Of a stretch of DNA of 64,000 bases, positions 1 to 11,389 are shown one piece after another. The stretch is from Gnetum montanum (taxonomy: Eukaryota > Streptophyta > Gnetopsida > Gnetales > Gnetaceae). The notes below the pieces were generated by a model. It worked only from the letters and a program-made list of their open reading frames with translations. It did not search any database and had not been told where the DNA came from. The stretch spans positions 346,123 through 410,122 of the forward strand of contig MNCI01003605.1 in NCBI GenBank assembly GCA_015680685.1, written 5' to 3'. Position 1 is the first letter of the stretch. Each line of letters opens with the position of its first letter. The position numbers and the translations under genes were made by a program.

Positions 1-774
1 TAGGTGTGGGATTATTGACTAACATACAAATTGACCCAAATGGAACAAATAGATTCTAAGTGCCTAAGTGTATGGAGTTACAATCTCTTACAAAAGTGGA
101 TGTTCATGAAAAGAGAAGAGAGCACACTAGACAAAACTAACATCCAACTCCTCTTGGTAGCTGAAGAGTGAGGGAGAAGATCCAAAGATCATGAACAATC
201 CTCATCATGTGGTACTACTTATCCTTTGGTGAAGACAATATTGCTTCCAATTTGCACTTCCCACTGAAATCACAATAGAATTATGAATTAGTATGCAATG
301 TGTAACATATAGCTTTGAAGTACCTTGTCTCATTGGTGGTTACACTTGGCTAGGTTGTGATTATAGTAGATATATTTAGTTAATAGTGTTAGCAGAAAAG
401 GTGGTAAATAGGATAAAATGGATAAGCAGGACATTAGCAATTTGGAAAAATCCAAATGTGAGGGAATGCTTGAAGAGGATTTTAGAATTCATAATAGTAA
501 CAATAAAAGGATTCACTAAAAATGTTGTGAAGATGTGCATAATTGGATGTCATTGATGAGATAAATAGAAGGATTTGATTGTAAGGAAGTCTAAGGATAA
601 AGAACTTAACTAACTCAACCAAAAGATATGCAAGATGTTCCTTCCCAAAGCAATCATATGCATTTTATGCCCTTTCATAAATTCAAACCAAAGAGGTTTT
701 TTGCTCCATGGATCATTAATGGTTATGGAAGGTTATGTACAAAAAAATGAAAGACACTACTTGAGAATTTTGAC
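1..774. other. unrecognised AT-rich sequence
   Basis: No coding region or repeat family is recognised here. Similarity to the other elements of this family (the post-integrase non-coding part of D) becomes visible only from about 775, where the text resembles B near 22975. The stretch is either very decayed D sequence or a different repeat. The short ORFs it holds show no domain. Confidence 0.5.
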
Positions 775-1160
775 ACAACAAACCAAGATATCGAACAAGA
801 ACATGAACCAGCAATGAGGTGGGACATGGAAAGCATAGATGGATGCGAGAGAGTGGATTGAAGTTCTTGATTAAGGTTACATGAAGTTCCTTGTGAATTT
901 TGTGGTTAAATGACCTAATAAAATCCATCATTAGTCCAAACCAAAACCAACCATGTTTAATGACTTCACATTGCCATTCTAAGACCAGTCCACCCCCCTG
1001 AGACACAAGAGTGCTCTCATAGAACAACCATCATTCTTATTAGAGAAGAAAAGAGAAGTAGGAAGTGAGGAAGGGCCTTAGTTAAAGGGGATCTTTAGGC
1101 TTGGGTAACATGTCTTTCTAGTCCCATAACCAGTGCTTGTAGGCCATTTATTTTGTCTAA

Positions 1161-1228
1161 GGGATGTGCTTTGAATTCCCATAGGATTTTTTTTTTTTTT
1201 TTGGAAATGGAAACCACACCATGCAAAG
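1161..1228 (-). repeat. conserved imperfect hairpin, one copy (D)
   Basis: In element sense it reads GGTGTGGTTTCCATTT, an A-rich loop, then GGGAATTCAAAGCACA. The two arms are partly complementary. The same module lies at the same place in A, B, C and E. Confidence 0.6.
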
Positions 1229-1882
1229 ACTTATTTAACTTCCTTTTAATGGTTGACACAGAATGGTACGAAATCCATGAAAACACACATGCACCCAAGT
1301 AAGCAGAATAGTACAAAAAATACCAAATCCCCTTGAAATCACACCCTATTCAAACCTTTGAATCTTTTTCAAATCTAGAAAGTACTAAAGTCACAAATTT
1401 GTTATAGGTTTATTAATAAAAAGGGATTTCATATTTCCAAAACAAAGAAAATCATAGAGTTTGTGGATGGATGGATGTTGTGAACTCACTATGTATTGCA
1501 TGAAAAAGAAACCATGTCCTAATTATCTATAACAAAATTTAAAGCCAAAATCCAGACATTAACAATTAAATAACCAAATAGCACATGCCACCATCAAGTA
1601 ACAAATTACCACTGTGCCTAGCACTTATTAACAAAAAGTTAGAGAAAATCACAGCAATAATAAAAGAAAATATAAAAAAGTGTAAAATATTCAAAAAATA
1701 GCAAATGTACTAATGATGGTGTACAAAATAAAATTAGAATAGATTAATCACATGAATACAAAAATATGTAAAGTAAAGAGTGAAAAAAAATGTCATAAAA
1801 GTAACAAGGTGTAAAATAAAAACATGTAAAACAAAAATATGAAAAATTGAGGAGCTACTTATATAGTTAGTATAGATGGTCA

Positions 1883-1897
1883 TCTCCACCATGACTA
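1883..1897 (-). promoter_or_regulatory. internal polypurine-tract-like motif (D)
   Basis: The minus strand reads TAGTCATGGTGGAGA just downstream of the integrase remnant. It matches the TAGTCATGGGGGA motif at the same position in B and C and resembles the true 3' polypurine tract of the family. Function is inferred. Confidence 0.4.
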
Positions 1898-1969
1898 AGT
1901 TGAAAGGAGGAGATCTAAAATATTTAGTGTGGTTATCCATTTGACAATGTGTTTGTTGAATTAGCTAGC

Positions 1970-3175
1970 TTATGCTCATGGAAAGGTTTGACTTGCTATA
2001 TGTTGACCAACTATTTCTTGTTTGGGCTCTCAAATTTGTAGATCATCATGACTCCAGAAGTAAAAGTTTCATAAATTATATAAGGTCCTTCGCACAGTTT
2101 TTGGAACTTGGTTCATTGAGGTACATGTGTGAGATTCCAATAGAGAACCTTATCTCCTAGTTGATGTTTGACTTTCTTGATTTTAAGGTCATAATGCTTT
2201 GTGTTGAATGCCTTGTGTGGCTAATTAGATGACAAGGCTACTAATCAATTTTCATTTAACAAGTTGAGATTCATTAATCTTTCTTTTTTTGCTAGACTCA
2301 AGGTTGAGGTCACAAGCTATTGAAAGTGTATGGAGCTCAGATTGAATAGGAAGTGTTGGTGATTTTTCGTACACAAGCTCATAGGAAGAGTATCCTATAA
2401 GAAGTTTCCATGTTGAGTAGTAGGCCTAGAGGACATCATTGAGTTTTGTGCTCTAGTATTTTCCGTATTTGCTACTGGTTCTTGTTAGAATCTTTGTGAT
2501 TTACCTATTGGTAACCTTAGTTTAACCATTGGCTTAGGGATGGTAGGGTGTTGTGAATTATGTTCAACCTGAAAGCATTGCATGAGCTTCCAAAACGTAG
2601 TGCCTATAAAGTGAGTTTCATTATCAAAAATTAATGCACATGGCATACCAAACCTATTTACAACATTTTTTTGTATAAATTGAGAAGTAGTAGAAGATGT
2701 ACAATCGATGATAGCTACTACTTCTATCCATTTCGTATAATAATCAACAGTGACTATGATGTACATCTTTTTATTTGGCATGGGTGTGATGGGACCCATG
2801 AAATTAATCCCCCATATGTCAAATGGTTCTAGTGGTTGAATCCATTGTTGAGGTCCTTCCATTCAAGCTATCATTCCACCATCTCATTGGAAGCATTCAC
2901 AAAAGTGGACATATGATGAGTATCCCTAAAGATTGTTGGCTAATAGTACCTTGCCATTAGGATTTTAATGGTCATGTGTCTCCCACCATAGTGGCCCCCA
3001 CAAGGACCTTCATGATCATCCTAGATAATGCACAATTGATCAACATTAGGGATATACCATTGAACAAGGCCATTGGTGCATACCTTGTAGAGGGGTCCAT
3101 TGATCTCCATAAAGCATTTCACCTAGTGAAGAAACTATTGTTTCTTTTGATGGTCTAACCCTTGGGGCATCTTCT
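1970..3175 (-). pseudogene. integrase remnant (element D)
   Basis: Integrase would insert the reverse-transcribed element into the host genome. The stretch 2485-2862 reads as an rve core: WIQPLEPFDIWGINFMGP, then VDYYTKWIE (first catalytic Asp), then FDNETHF (second Asp intact). The region that should hold the catalytic Glu (consensus NGQAEVTN) is garbled. The N-terminal zinc-binding part, about 2880-3100, survives only as scattered similarity around HEGPC. Stops and frame changes are frequent. It continues directly from the RNase H remnant. Confidence 0.8.
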
Positions 3176-3562
3176 GAGTGAGAAGATAGGTGAGAATGTC
3201 ATCATACCATTTAGGCTCATTGGGAAATTGTTCAATTGTAGCCCCAAAAAAAGGAGTTCATTAGGGAACAAATCAGATAATGGACTTTCTTTCTATTTGT
3301 TGTCCCATCATAATCAAGACAAGTGATCAATAACCACATTCCTAGTATCCTTTCGATCTACCATCATAATATTGAATTTCTATAAGATCACTAGCTAGTG
3401 TATGACACAAGGGCTCACCATTTTTTTGTTCATTAGAAATCAAATGGTACTATGGTCAATGTGCACAAACACTTTGTATCCAAGCACATAGTTCTTGAAC
3501 TTCTGTAGAGTGAACATCACTACCATCATTTCTTTTTCTATGGTGGTGTAGTTTAGTTGTGC
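3176..3562 (-). pseudogene. RNase H remnant, 3' part (element D), cut by element A
   Basis: The minus strand reads AQLNYTTIEKEMMVV...LGYKVFVHIDHSTI, the end of a Ty3/gypsy RNase H domain that would remove RNA from the RNA/DNA hybrid. Homologous text is uninterrupted in B (25560-25871) and C (about 35400-35580). Here it stops at 3562, where A has inserted, and resumes at 9901. Several stops are present. Confidence 0.8.
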
Positions 3563-3567
3563 ATTCA

Positions 3568-4335
3568 TGATGGGACGTGATATTTCATGGGCTGCGATAT
3601 TGCTTATGCGATATCGTGTCCACCATGATATCGCAGCCATTGTGATATCACTTATGCAATATCGCATCATCCCCTGCGATATTACGTATGTGATATCACA
3701 GCGCGCTGCCAAATCTATAAATAAGAGGTAGCTCTCCCTTGTTTTTCTATCTAGATCTAGACCCTTAGAGAAACTCTAGAAGTTTTACCTCTCTAGAGAT
3801 AGAATAATTTCCATGTGCCTACAGTAGGAGTCCCAAAGTGAAAAAATCTTTATTCGAGCAAATATTGTACCTGAACACAAGTTTGTGTACGGAAATAAAG
3901 ATGAACTTTTGGATAAACCTTGTAGTGCATGGACTAAGCTAAATAGGACTTTAATTATTGTTATTTATTGTTCATCATTTAATTTCTTTATTAGTTAATT
4001 AAATATCTCTAAACCCTTTTCCCATAGTTAAGTGCATTCAGCACGACCACTTTGAGCACGTGCATTACACTTGGTAATCTCAGTAACGACTAGCGTTTGG
4101 TAATCACAGAAGGTGGCATTGGTTCATGGTGTGAATGGTAAGTGGTAACGAATGCTGATGCTAGGTTAATTAAGGCTTATTTAGTTAGTTAAATATAGTT
4201 AATTAGTCTCTTCACCCTTTCCCTCATTAGCATAGGCGATAAAACATAAAAGCTATAAAAATCACATACCTCAGACTTACTTAACCATACAACCGTGACA
4301 AATACAAGTAAGTCTGGGAAGACAACGAATGATTA
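3568..4335 (+). repeat. 5' LTR of A (3' end lost)
   Basis: It aligns with 9046-9780 of the 3' LTR. It has several degenerate GATATC-type palindromes in U3 (about 3590-3702), a TATA box TATAAATAA at 3716-3724 and a poly(A) signal AATAAA at 3894-3899. The sequences part after GAATGATTAA: the terminal ~115 bp of the LTR, the primer-binding site and the leader are deleted, and gag-related sequence follows directly. Confidence 0.85.
3847..3901 (+). promoter_or_regulatory. R-region inverted repeat around the poly(A) signal
   Basis: TCTTTATT (3847-3854) and AATAAAGA (3894-3901) are perfect inverted repeats that would pair the AATAAA signal in RNA. The same 8-bp pair occurs in the LTRs of B (18591/18637), C (40778/40824) and E (51354/51400) and in the solo LTR (45688/45731). 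This suggests a conserved transcript hairpin. Confidence 0.55.
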
Positions 4336-4344
4336 ACACAAGAT

Positions 4345-6230
4345 AAGGGTAAGCATTCTAATTGTCATCACAATCGGGGCTGTAGCCATTGAAGAGAAGG
4401 TAAGAAACATCGTCATGGCGATGGTTCCCCTTCTTCTTCCCCTTCATCACATCATTCACCCTCTCCTTCCACATCAGGACATAGTCACAAAGAGCACAAT
4501 GGTGAGGATAAGGGTAAGCAAAATGAGAGACCTCGACAAGAGAGTCAAGAGCGAGGATGAGGTCATTTGAGAGAATCAAGGCATGAAAGAAGGGAAAGTA
4601 GGAAACCACATAGGCATCATAGACGTCATGAGAGAGATGATCATGAAGAACCCCTACTAGCAACCTGAAGTATGTTAGACATTACGAAGGTTGTGAGAAT
4701 ACCTACAAGGCACCAAAAAGACAGTCAAATCAAGAGACTAGACATGAATAATATCCCATGGTTCAAAGGGGGATACAATGCTAATCTATAGAACCACTTA
4801 AAGTCATTCCACGATGCATGTGCCTTGAAAAATATTGAAAATGAGTGGCAGAAGTTAAATTTATTCCCTAGGAAACTCATAAAAGAAGAAAAGAGTTGGT
4901 ACCAATCCTTAGAGTCAGAAACCATTAGGAGGTGGAGTACAATGCTAGAATTGTTTAACAATAAATACCAAACGTACTCCAGAGTGTCCAACTTGCGTAA
5001 GTAGATCCAAGGATGGAAGTAGGGTAATCATGAACCCTTGGATGCTACCATGTGCTAATATTATGCATTGCTACATCGTTGCTCGGGGCATGGTTATACA
5101 CAATGGGATCAACTCCACCACCTTGTAGATGGGCTAAGACATGAAACTAGGAGAACTCTTGGGAGATATGCTCAAGGAAGATTATATGAACTTAGATCCC
5201 ATGAAATTCATCAATTTTTGGAGCAAGTAGCTAAAGAAGAAGGGGAGCTATGGAAAAGAGAAAGCGCAGAAGAGTATAACCACGATCCTTCCCCTCGAAA
5301 GAAGGGAGTAAAATTCTGTGAGGAAGAGGATGAGTCACCACTTGAGGAGTTGGTGAATAGAGAAACCTTACTGCTTTAGAAATTAACAACCAAAGTGTTG
5401 GCTAAGGTAGATCAAATGTGGGACTCAGATAGTAGATTTGAAACTATTTTGAAAATTGTAGAGGAGTCTACGGAACAAAGTAGTGACTAGGATAAGAAAA
5501 AGCAGAGAGATTTAAACCATGCATGTAATAAGGGTAAGGGGAAAATTACTATCACCAATGAGGTTGTGGATTCGGATACAAACAATGACGGTGGATGTGA
5601 GATCTACCAATATGACCATCCTAAGGGATGTTGCCCAATAATCTCACATCTGCAAGAGTCCAAGGTGTATGCACTCAATCCAAGACTTAACAAATAGCAA
5701 GCACCCCAAATGTTACCTTATCCCCAAGGTAACCTGAGGCAATTCCACCAAATGTTAACATACTATCCAAGTGGAACTCTGCCACAACCTATCGGGTAAC
5801 ACCAACAGTGGCAATACCCACAGTCATGGGGGATGCCACCATCTAGACAACAATACCCTTAACGGCAACCAGACCTGTATGGTTACTGTGTGCAGCAGAC
5901 GATTTCTCCAAGTGACTTTATGGATCACACAACCCCATAATGTCACTACCAAGTTCAAGAGTATTTTAGGACTCCTTCTCCTCTAGAGACATACCAAATG
6001 CATACCATCCTTCAAATCCATCTGCCACTCATACGCTGATAGTTCCACTACCACCTTCTCCAGCAATGCAAGGGGAACTCCCCACTCAACTGTAGCAACA
6101 TAATGCTACAAGAGCTGTAAACCTTCAACCCACTACTATTTCTAACAACCGCATGAAGAGAAGACCTTTCTTCAGAACCAAAATCCCAAACAAGCTATCA
6201 CAACCATAAGAAGTTAAGTCTATGCATGCT
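4345..6230 (+). pseudogene. gag remnant (element A)
   Basis: Gag would form the cytoplasmic virus-like particle. A retrotransposon-gag type segment is visible at about 4735-5000 (NIPWFKGGYNANL, KLNLFPRKLIKEEKSWYQ, TIRRWSTMLELFNNKYQTY). A better-preserved open stretch follows at 5068-5379 (LHRCSGHGYTQWDQLHHLVDG), rich in charged residues. The part at 5380-6230 is Gln/Pro-rich in a broken frame, with YQYDHPKGCCP near 5610. I see no CCHC zinc knuckle. The N-terminal part found in B, C and E is missing here. The coding run is broken by stops. Confidence 0.75.
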
Positions 6231-6279
6231 CCTCTAGAAAATAAGGCTTCAGAGCTTCCTTCAAACCAACAACAGGGCT

Positions 6280-6830
6280 CAACACATACGATTATGTTAA
6301 CACTTACCGTTACTGATTGGATAAAGGTGGGCCACCTTCCCAGGAAACTCTTTGATCCTGGAAGTCCCTTAATCTACCTCCAAGTCACTGGGAATGAACC
6401 ACATAAGGCTCTTCTTGACTCAGGTTATGGAGTCAACTTAATCTCATGAGAAATGTATAAAGCCTGAAACTTGCCTCCACTCAGGAAGAGCAATATTCAA
6501 CTAGAGCTAGCTGACCAGTCCATCATCATTCCCTTGGGATTGATGGAGGACATCATTACCACTGTGTGTGGTTGGTCATACCCAGCTGATTTCATAGTGA
6601 TAGAAGTCAACAGTAACAAAGGGGACTTCCCAATTATAATGGGAAGGGCATGGCTCAGCTCCATCAACGCATGCCTAGGAATCCATGATCTTTCCTTGAA
6701 AATATCTAAGGAAAATATTTATGGAAATATCGGGAAGAAGAAACTTCCATGCATCACATATAGTGACTCAGAGGGTGATGACTTGGAGGAATGTTTAGCA
6801 TCTCCTACATACAACTAGTATGCCCAAGAA
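6280..6830 (+). pseudogene. aspartic protease remnant (element A)
   Basis: The protease would process Gag-Pol. The stretch reads TDWIKVGHLP, PLIYLQVTG, LLDSGYGVNLIS (the D-S-G active-site motif), then NLPPLRKSNIQLELADQSI, and VIEVNSNKGDFPIIMGRAWL (flap and C-terminal hallmark). Only one stop separates the two open runs, so this is among the best-preserved domains here. It is followed by a short piece of the protease-RT linker (YLYVATTQQENTQWL) and then by the deletion joint. Confidence 0.8.
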
Positions 6831-6949
6831 ACTCAAATACAAAGGTACCTGTATGTAGCAACCACACAACAAGAGAACACCCAGTGGTTGACAACTGATC
6901 AAGAGAGAAGCCCACCAACATGCTTGGAATGAACTAGGGGAACAACTCA

Positions 6950-7090
6950 CACCCACAATGAAGGCATAGATACATTGGAGTATGAGTGTCGCCGACTTCC
7001 ACCCCTTAACCTAAAAACATCAATTAGGGGAAGTTGGACACTTCTAAAAAATTCTAATAGGCATTCACTATTTTGGATCTCTCCCTTTCC
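6950..7090 (+). other. deletion joint: RT, RNase H and integrase missing
   Basis: Linker sequence downstream of the protease passes within about 100 bases into sequence homologous to E after its integrase (GGCCACCCATGCTAATCATT here, compare about 57680). Relative to E, roughly 2.5-3 kb of pol is absent. The exact breakpoint cannot be fixed by eye. Confidence 0.7.
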
Positions 7091-7093
7091 ATT

Positions 7094-7106
7094 CAGTCAT
7101 GAGGAA
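7094..7106 (+). promoter_or_regulatory. internal polypurine-tract-like motif (A)
   Basis: CAGTCATGAGGAA occupies the same post-integrase position as CAGTTGTGGGGGA in E and CAGTCATGGGGGA in C. It is a decayed form of the 3' tract CAGTCATGGGGGTA at 9032-9045. Confidence 0.4.
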
Positions 7107-7260
7107 GATGGCCACCCATGCTAATCATTCGGGGCTCTCAGTTATTTTAATTTTTTTTACACATTTTTGTTTTGCACATTTTTGTTTTACAAATTTCTTT
7201 AACTTTTCTTGTTTTTTTTACAACATCATTTATACTTTTTCATTTCTTTTCATTTCTTTA

Positions 7261-7285
7261 TGTGTGAGTGTGTGTGTGTGTGTGT
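7261..7285 (+). repeat. (TG)n microsatellite
   Basis: A TG-rich run with one GA interruption in the T-rich post-integrase region of A. Confidence 0.9.
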
Positions 7286-7713
7286 TTTATCCATTTTGTT
7301 AAGTTCGTTAGCCAATAAGTGCTATTAAATGATGGTATGAACTATTTTCTACTGATTGCTAAAGTTTGGCTTTTACCCTTAAGATTATGATGTTGATACT
7401 AAGGTATGGTTCTTTTGATATGATAGGCAATGAGTCCACTTCATTCATACATCCAAAAATTTCTATGGTCTCTCTTGGCTTGGAATTGTATAGTCCCTTT
7501 CTAAATAATAAGAACTATAATGAATCGGTGACTAGGCATTTCTCAAACTAAGGAAGGACTCAAGGATTGAAAAGGGTGTGACTTCAAGGGAACTTGATGC
7601 ATTTTTGTTGGCCATTCTCTTGGGTTCTTGGATGTTTTCTTCTTGAGTTTTCTTACCGTTTCAATGTTACCAAATTATCAGGAAGCTGAGCTAATAAAAA
7701 TAACAAATTCTTT

Positions 7714-7790
7714 GCATGGTGTGGTTCTCATGCATAAACCAAAAACAAAAAACAAAAAATAGTGAGAATTCAAAGCACACTCCTTAGATG
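7714..7790 (+). repeat. conserved imperfect hairpin, one copy (A)
   Basis: It reads GCATGGTGTGGTTCTCATG, an A-rich loop of AAACAAAAA type, then GTGAGAATTCAAAGCACAC. The arms pair imperfectly. It is homologous to the modules in B, C, D and E. The rest of 7107-8461 is non-coding, T-rich and without other recognisable features. Confidence 0.6.
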
Positions 7791-8461
7791 AAATAATCAA
7801 TTGGGCTACAAGCACTGGTAATGAAACTAAAATAACATGTTCCCTCTAACTAAGGCCCTGCTTGCGTCCCAGTCTCTCCTCCTTCATTTTGTCAGAATGG
7901 TGGTGGCTCTTTTAGGGATGCATTCTTATTACTTCAACTGGATGGATTGGATGAATGCATTAATGCAAAGTCACTGGATGTGGTTTGTTGTAGCCAAACT
8001 TGGAATGGGATCTACTAAGTCACATTAATCATTAAATATACAAGGGGCTATACATCACCTTGTTCTTGAGATTCCATTCCATTCTCTTCTTTCCATCATT
8101 CTTCTTCCATTGTTCACCTCATTGCCATTTGTACATTAGTGTATATTTTGGTTAACGCATTGTTTTCTTTTTGGTAAATTCTTGTGGTTAAGACTTTAAA
8201 TCTTGTTCCAAATGACATTCCTAGAGCCTACAGATTATTTGAATGTGGGTTTGTCAGGGCATTAAAGGCATGAGCCTACTTTGGGGAGGACCCACTAGCA
8301 CTCCTATTTGGTACACTAGTTAAATTATTTCCCTTAACATTTTTTCAATCCACTCTATTTTGTTCATTTCCATCTTGACATCTATTTCATCAACGTTATA
8401 GTTGTCTCTTTTTCTCCATCTTTCTTCTTTTTTTTCTTTCTCCATTCTATCGCTACCAGAG

Positions 8462-8673
8462 GTTCGCTCTTAGTCATGGGGGTCATGACCCAATTTTTTT
8501 GATTTTTTCAATTTTCTCCTAACCCCTACACCTTTGGTAGTCACCACTATTATATCTCTAGATCTGTATCAGCCATACCACAACCCAGCCAATGGACCTT
8601 TTACCGAAGCAAGGTATCAACTGCATTGTGATTCATTTACCCTTGCTAATATAAGACTGCATTGTGTGTGCAG
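8462..8673 (+). promoter_or_regulatory. relic intron ahead of the third ORF (A)
   Basis: CGCTACCAGAG|GTTCGC at 8451-8467 lines up with the donor TGCTACCAGAG|GTATGC in B and is probably its decayed form. A G-run follows (GGGGG at about 8478-8482). The far end has GCTAAT (branch-point-like, 8645-8650) and TGTGTGCAG directly before ATG. Intron length would be 212 nt. No clear upstream TATA box remains, and A is shorter than E between about 8340 and 8461. Confidence 0.5.
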
Positions 8674-8820
8674 ATGGCAATCATACAACAACAGATTAGA
8701 TCTAGAGAGAACACTTGGAATGGATTGGTTCTAAAGAAGCTATGCAAGGAGCAAGATCGATGATGCGCTTATGGATAAGACAACGAAAGGTGCAATCTTG
8801 GCATTGGTAGCAGCAGACTT
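8674..8820 (+). pseudogene. 5' remnant of the third ORF (A)
   Basis: The ATG follows an acceptor-like TGTGCAG, as in B, C and E. About 30 codons remain open (MAIIQQQIRSRENTWNGL), then a stop. Beyond about 8820 the sequence no longer follows the other copies until about 8970, near the polypurine tract. Roughly 2.7 kb of this ORF has been lost. Confidence 0.55.
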
Positions 8821-9031
8821 CTTCTCTCTTCTCTCTTCTCTCTTAGCTGCCAAATAAGGCCTGATGTCAAATGTATAAGGTGTTCACTCTTATTGTCGTA
8901 AACACCAGTTTTGTCATGTTTTGTAATGATGATCCATTCACATGTCATCTCATTCACCATTAGTTCCAATCAAGTCAATAATCCCATACCTTCCCAATAT
9001 TTTGTAAGGAACTCAAGGATGAGTTTTTATT

Positions 9032-9045
9032 CAGTCATGGGGGTA
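9032..9045 (+). promoter_or_regulatory. 3' polypurine tract (A)
   Basis: CAGTCATGGGGGTA ends immediately before the TGATG of the 3' LTR, the expected position for the plus-strand DNA primer. Confidence 0.75.
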
Positions 9046-9895
9046 TGATGGGATGCGATATTGCATGGGTTATGATATCAGATCCCCCATGATATCGCGT
9101 ATGCGATATCGCATCATCCCCTACAATATTGCATACGTGATATCACAGTGCATCGCCAAATCTATAAATAAGAGGTGGCTCTCCCTTGTTTTTCCATATA
9201 GATCTAAATACTTAGCAAAACTCTGGTAGTTTTACCTCTTTAGAGATAGAATAATTTCCATGTGCCCATAGTATGAGTCCCAAAGTGAACGGATCTTAGT
9301 TCAAGCAAATATTGTACCTGAACACGAGTTTGTGTACGGAAATAAAGACAAACTTTTGGGTAAACCTTGTAGTGCATGGACTAAGCTAAATAGGACTTAA
9401 ATTATTGTTATTTATTTTTCATCATTTAATTTCTTTATTAGTTAATTAAATATCTCTTAACCCTTCTCCCATAGTTAAGTGCATTCAGTATGACCACTTC
9501 GAGCACGTGCGTTATGCTTGGTAATCCCAGTAACGACTAGCGTTTGGTAATCCTAGAAGGTTTCATTGGTTCAGGGTGTAAATGGTAAGTGGGAATGAAT
9601 GCTGATGCTAGGGTAATTAAGGCTTAGTTAGTTATTTAAAGTTCATTAATTAGTCTCTTCACCCTTTCCCTCATTAGCATAGGCGATAAAACGTAAAAGC
9701 TATAAAAATCACATACCTTAGACTTACTTAACCATACAACTGTGACAAATACAATTAAGTTTGGGAAGACAATGAATGATTAATCTTAAGTGTTCCATAA
9801 GGTGTATAGGCACTTAGTCTGCAGAGTTCGACCGAATCATGAGTGTAACGCTCATATTCGTATGGTTGAGTGTAGGGATACCTCGCCACTCATCA
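9046..9895 (+). repeat. 3' LTR of A, complete (850 bp)
   Basis: It runs from TGATGGGATG to CTCATCA. U3 (about 9055-9147) holds palindromic GATATC motifs, including CGCGTATGCG between two of them. TATAAATA is at 9163-9170. The unique 3' part (about 9780-9895), absent from the 5' LTR, contains TATGGTTGAGTGTAGGG, found at the LTR ends of all members. Confidence 0.85.
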
Positions 9896-9900
9896 ATCCA

Positions 9901-11340
9901 CAATGCTCTTGTTAGCATAGTGGAGGTAATATGGACATTTTTTCTCATCCATCTATGTAATCATAGTTTTCAAGGAATAATTTTATGCATCCATCATGAT
10001 ATGAAATTGTCTAGACCAGTCAGGTGCCTGTAGAATTGGATTTTCTACAAGTTTCTCCGTCAATTGTTGGAATTCTTTTTGACATTCATTGGTCTAGAAA
10101 AATGGAGGATTATTCTTTGTCAACTTAACCAATAGCTTTGCAATTTTAGAGAACTTCTCTATGAATCACTGGTAGTGGCTAGTGTATCCAAGGAATGACT
10201 GAACATCTTTGACAGTCTCTAGTTGACAAGTTATTCCTTGGATGACCCTTATTTGTTTAGGGTATACCTCAATTCCTACTTGTGAGATTTGATGCCCCAA
10301 TACAATGCCTTCATAGATCATCATATGACTCTTTTTTGAGTTGAGCTATAGATTTGCTTTAATACATTATTTTAATACTTACTCAAGGTGGTTCATGGCT
10401 TGCTTAAATGTAGCTCTATAGTTAGAAAATCATCCATGAAGACTTCCACATCACTACTAATTTTTTGTTGAAAAATGATTAAGACTAGGCATTGAAATGT
10501 AGTAGGGCCATTGCATAGACCAAAAGGCATCTTAAAATATGCAAAAGTCCTCTAGGGACTTGTAAATGTTGTCTTGGCCTAGTTCTTTAGTGCAATTTGA
10601 ATTTGGTTATAGCCATTATAACTATCCAAAAAACTGTAGTAGCAATGCCCCGATATTATGTCTAACACTTGATCAACATATGGCAGTGGGAAATGATCTT
10701 TGAATGTTTTCATATTTAGCAACCAAAAATTGATGCTAACCCACCACTTACCACCTTTCTTTGGCACAATCATGAGTGAACTAACCCACTCACTATCTAC
10801 AATGGGATAGATAAACCTCACCTTGAGAAGTTATTTGATTTCTTCTTTGATGATCTGCTTCAATTTGGGGTTGAATTACCTCTATGACTATCTCTTTAGC
10901 TTCATGGCTAAATTAGTGTAGATGCAATGTTGGCATATCTTAGGATCAACCACTATGAGTTTAGGATATGACTAGAAAAAGGCTTCTAACCATTTTTTGA
11001 CCACATTCAACAACATCATTTTCTGTTCTGAAGCAAGATTTACATTGATTATGATCAACTTTATATTTTTTAAAAACACATATTCTATGCTAGCTAGTAG
11101 TGTTTTTAGTTCAAAGGGCTCTTGCTTAAAATTTTTAGGAATTTCCAACTCTTCCCAATAGGTATCATCATTTGCATCATTAGAGAGTTGGTGATGAACT
11201 TGCTCTAGTTCATCCACACCTACAACATATGCACATGTCAAACTCTCAATCAATTCCATGCAAAGTGTGCTACTTTTAGGATCAATAATCAGCCACTGGA
11301 TGCCCTCTTGTTTTGTGCTTATTATGTACAAAAAACTTTG
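9901..11340 (-). pseudogene. RT / RNase H remnant and upstream linker (element D)
   Basis: Read from the right: the linker at 10972-11331 (SNDANDDTYWEELEIPKNF), as found between protease and RT in all members; RT from about 10860 (SEWVSSLMIVPKKGGKWW, LLNMKTFKDHFPLPYVDQ, YNGYNQIQIALKN); the active-site motif FMDD at 10429-10440, both Asp kept; then RNase H up to the A insertion. It would copy element RNA into DNA. Stops interrupt it, but the frame of the 80-codon RT piece at 10579-10821 is open. Confidence 0.8.
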
Positions 11341-11389
11341 AATTATTGCTTCTAGTTCACACTACTTGCATGTAGATATGGATGCTCAT

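Larger units (their letters stand above)
3568..9895 (+). mobile_element. element A: deletion derivative inserted in D
   Basis: A begins TGATGGG and ends CTCATCA. It is flanked by ATTCA (3563-3567) and ATCCA (9896-9900), a 5-bp target duplication with one later change. Joining the flanks restores D's RNase H reading. It keeps two LTRs, gag, protease, the post-integrase non-coding region, the 5' end of the third ORF and the polypurine tract. RT, RNase H and integrase are missing at about 6950-7090. Most of the third ORF is missing after about 8820, as are the end of the 5' LTR and the primer site after about 4335. It cannot have moved by itself in its present form. Confidence 0.85.

Noticed and set aside
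716-1027. 103-codon minus-strand ORF and similar frames in the non-coding parts of the elements
   Set aside because: They lie in post-integrase non-coding sequence, are not shared in frame among the copies, and show no domain.
8471-8483. Third purine-tract-like TAGTCATGGGGGT in element A
   Set aside because: In alignment with B, C and E it falls in the putative intron just after the splice donor and corresponds to their intronic G-run, so it is not counted as a further polypurine tract.
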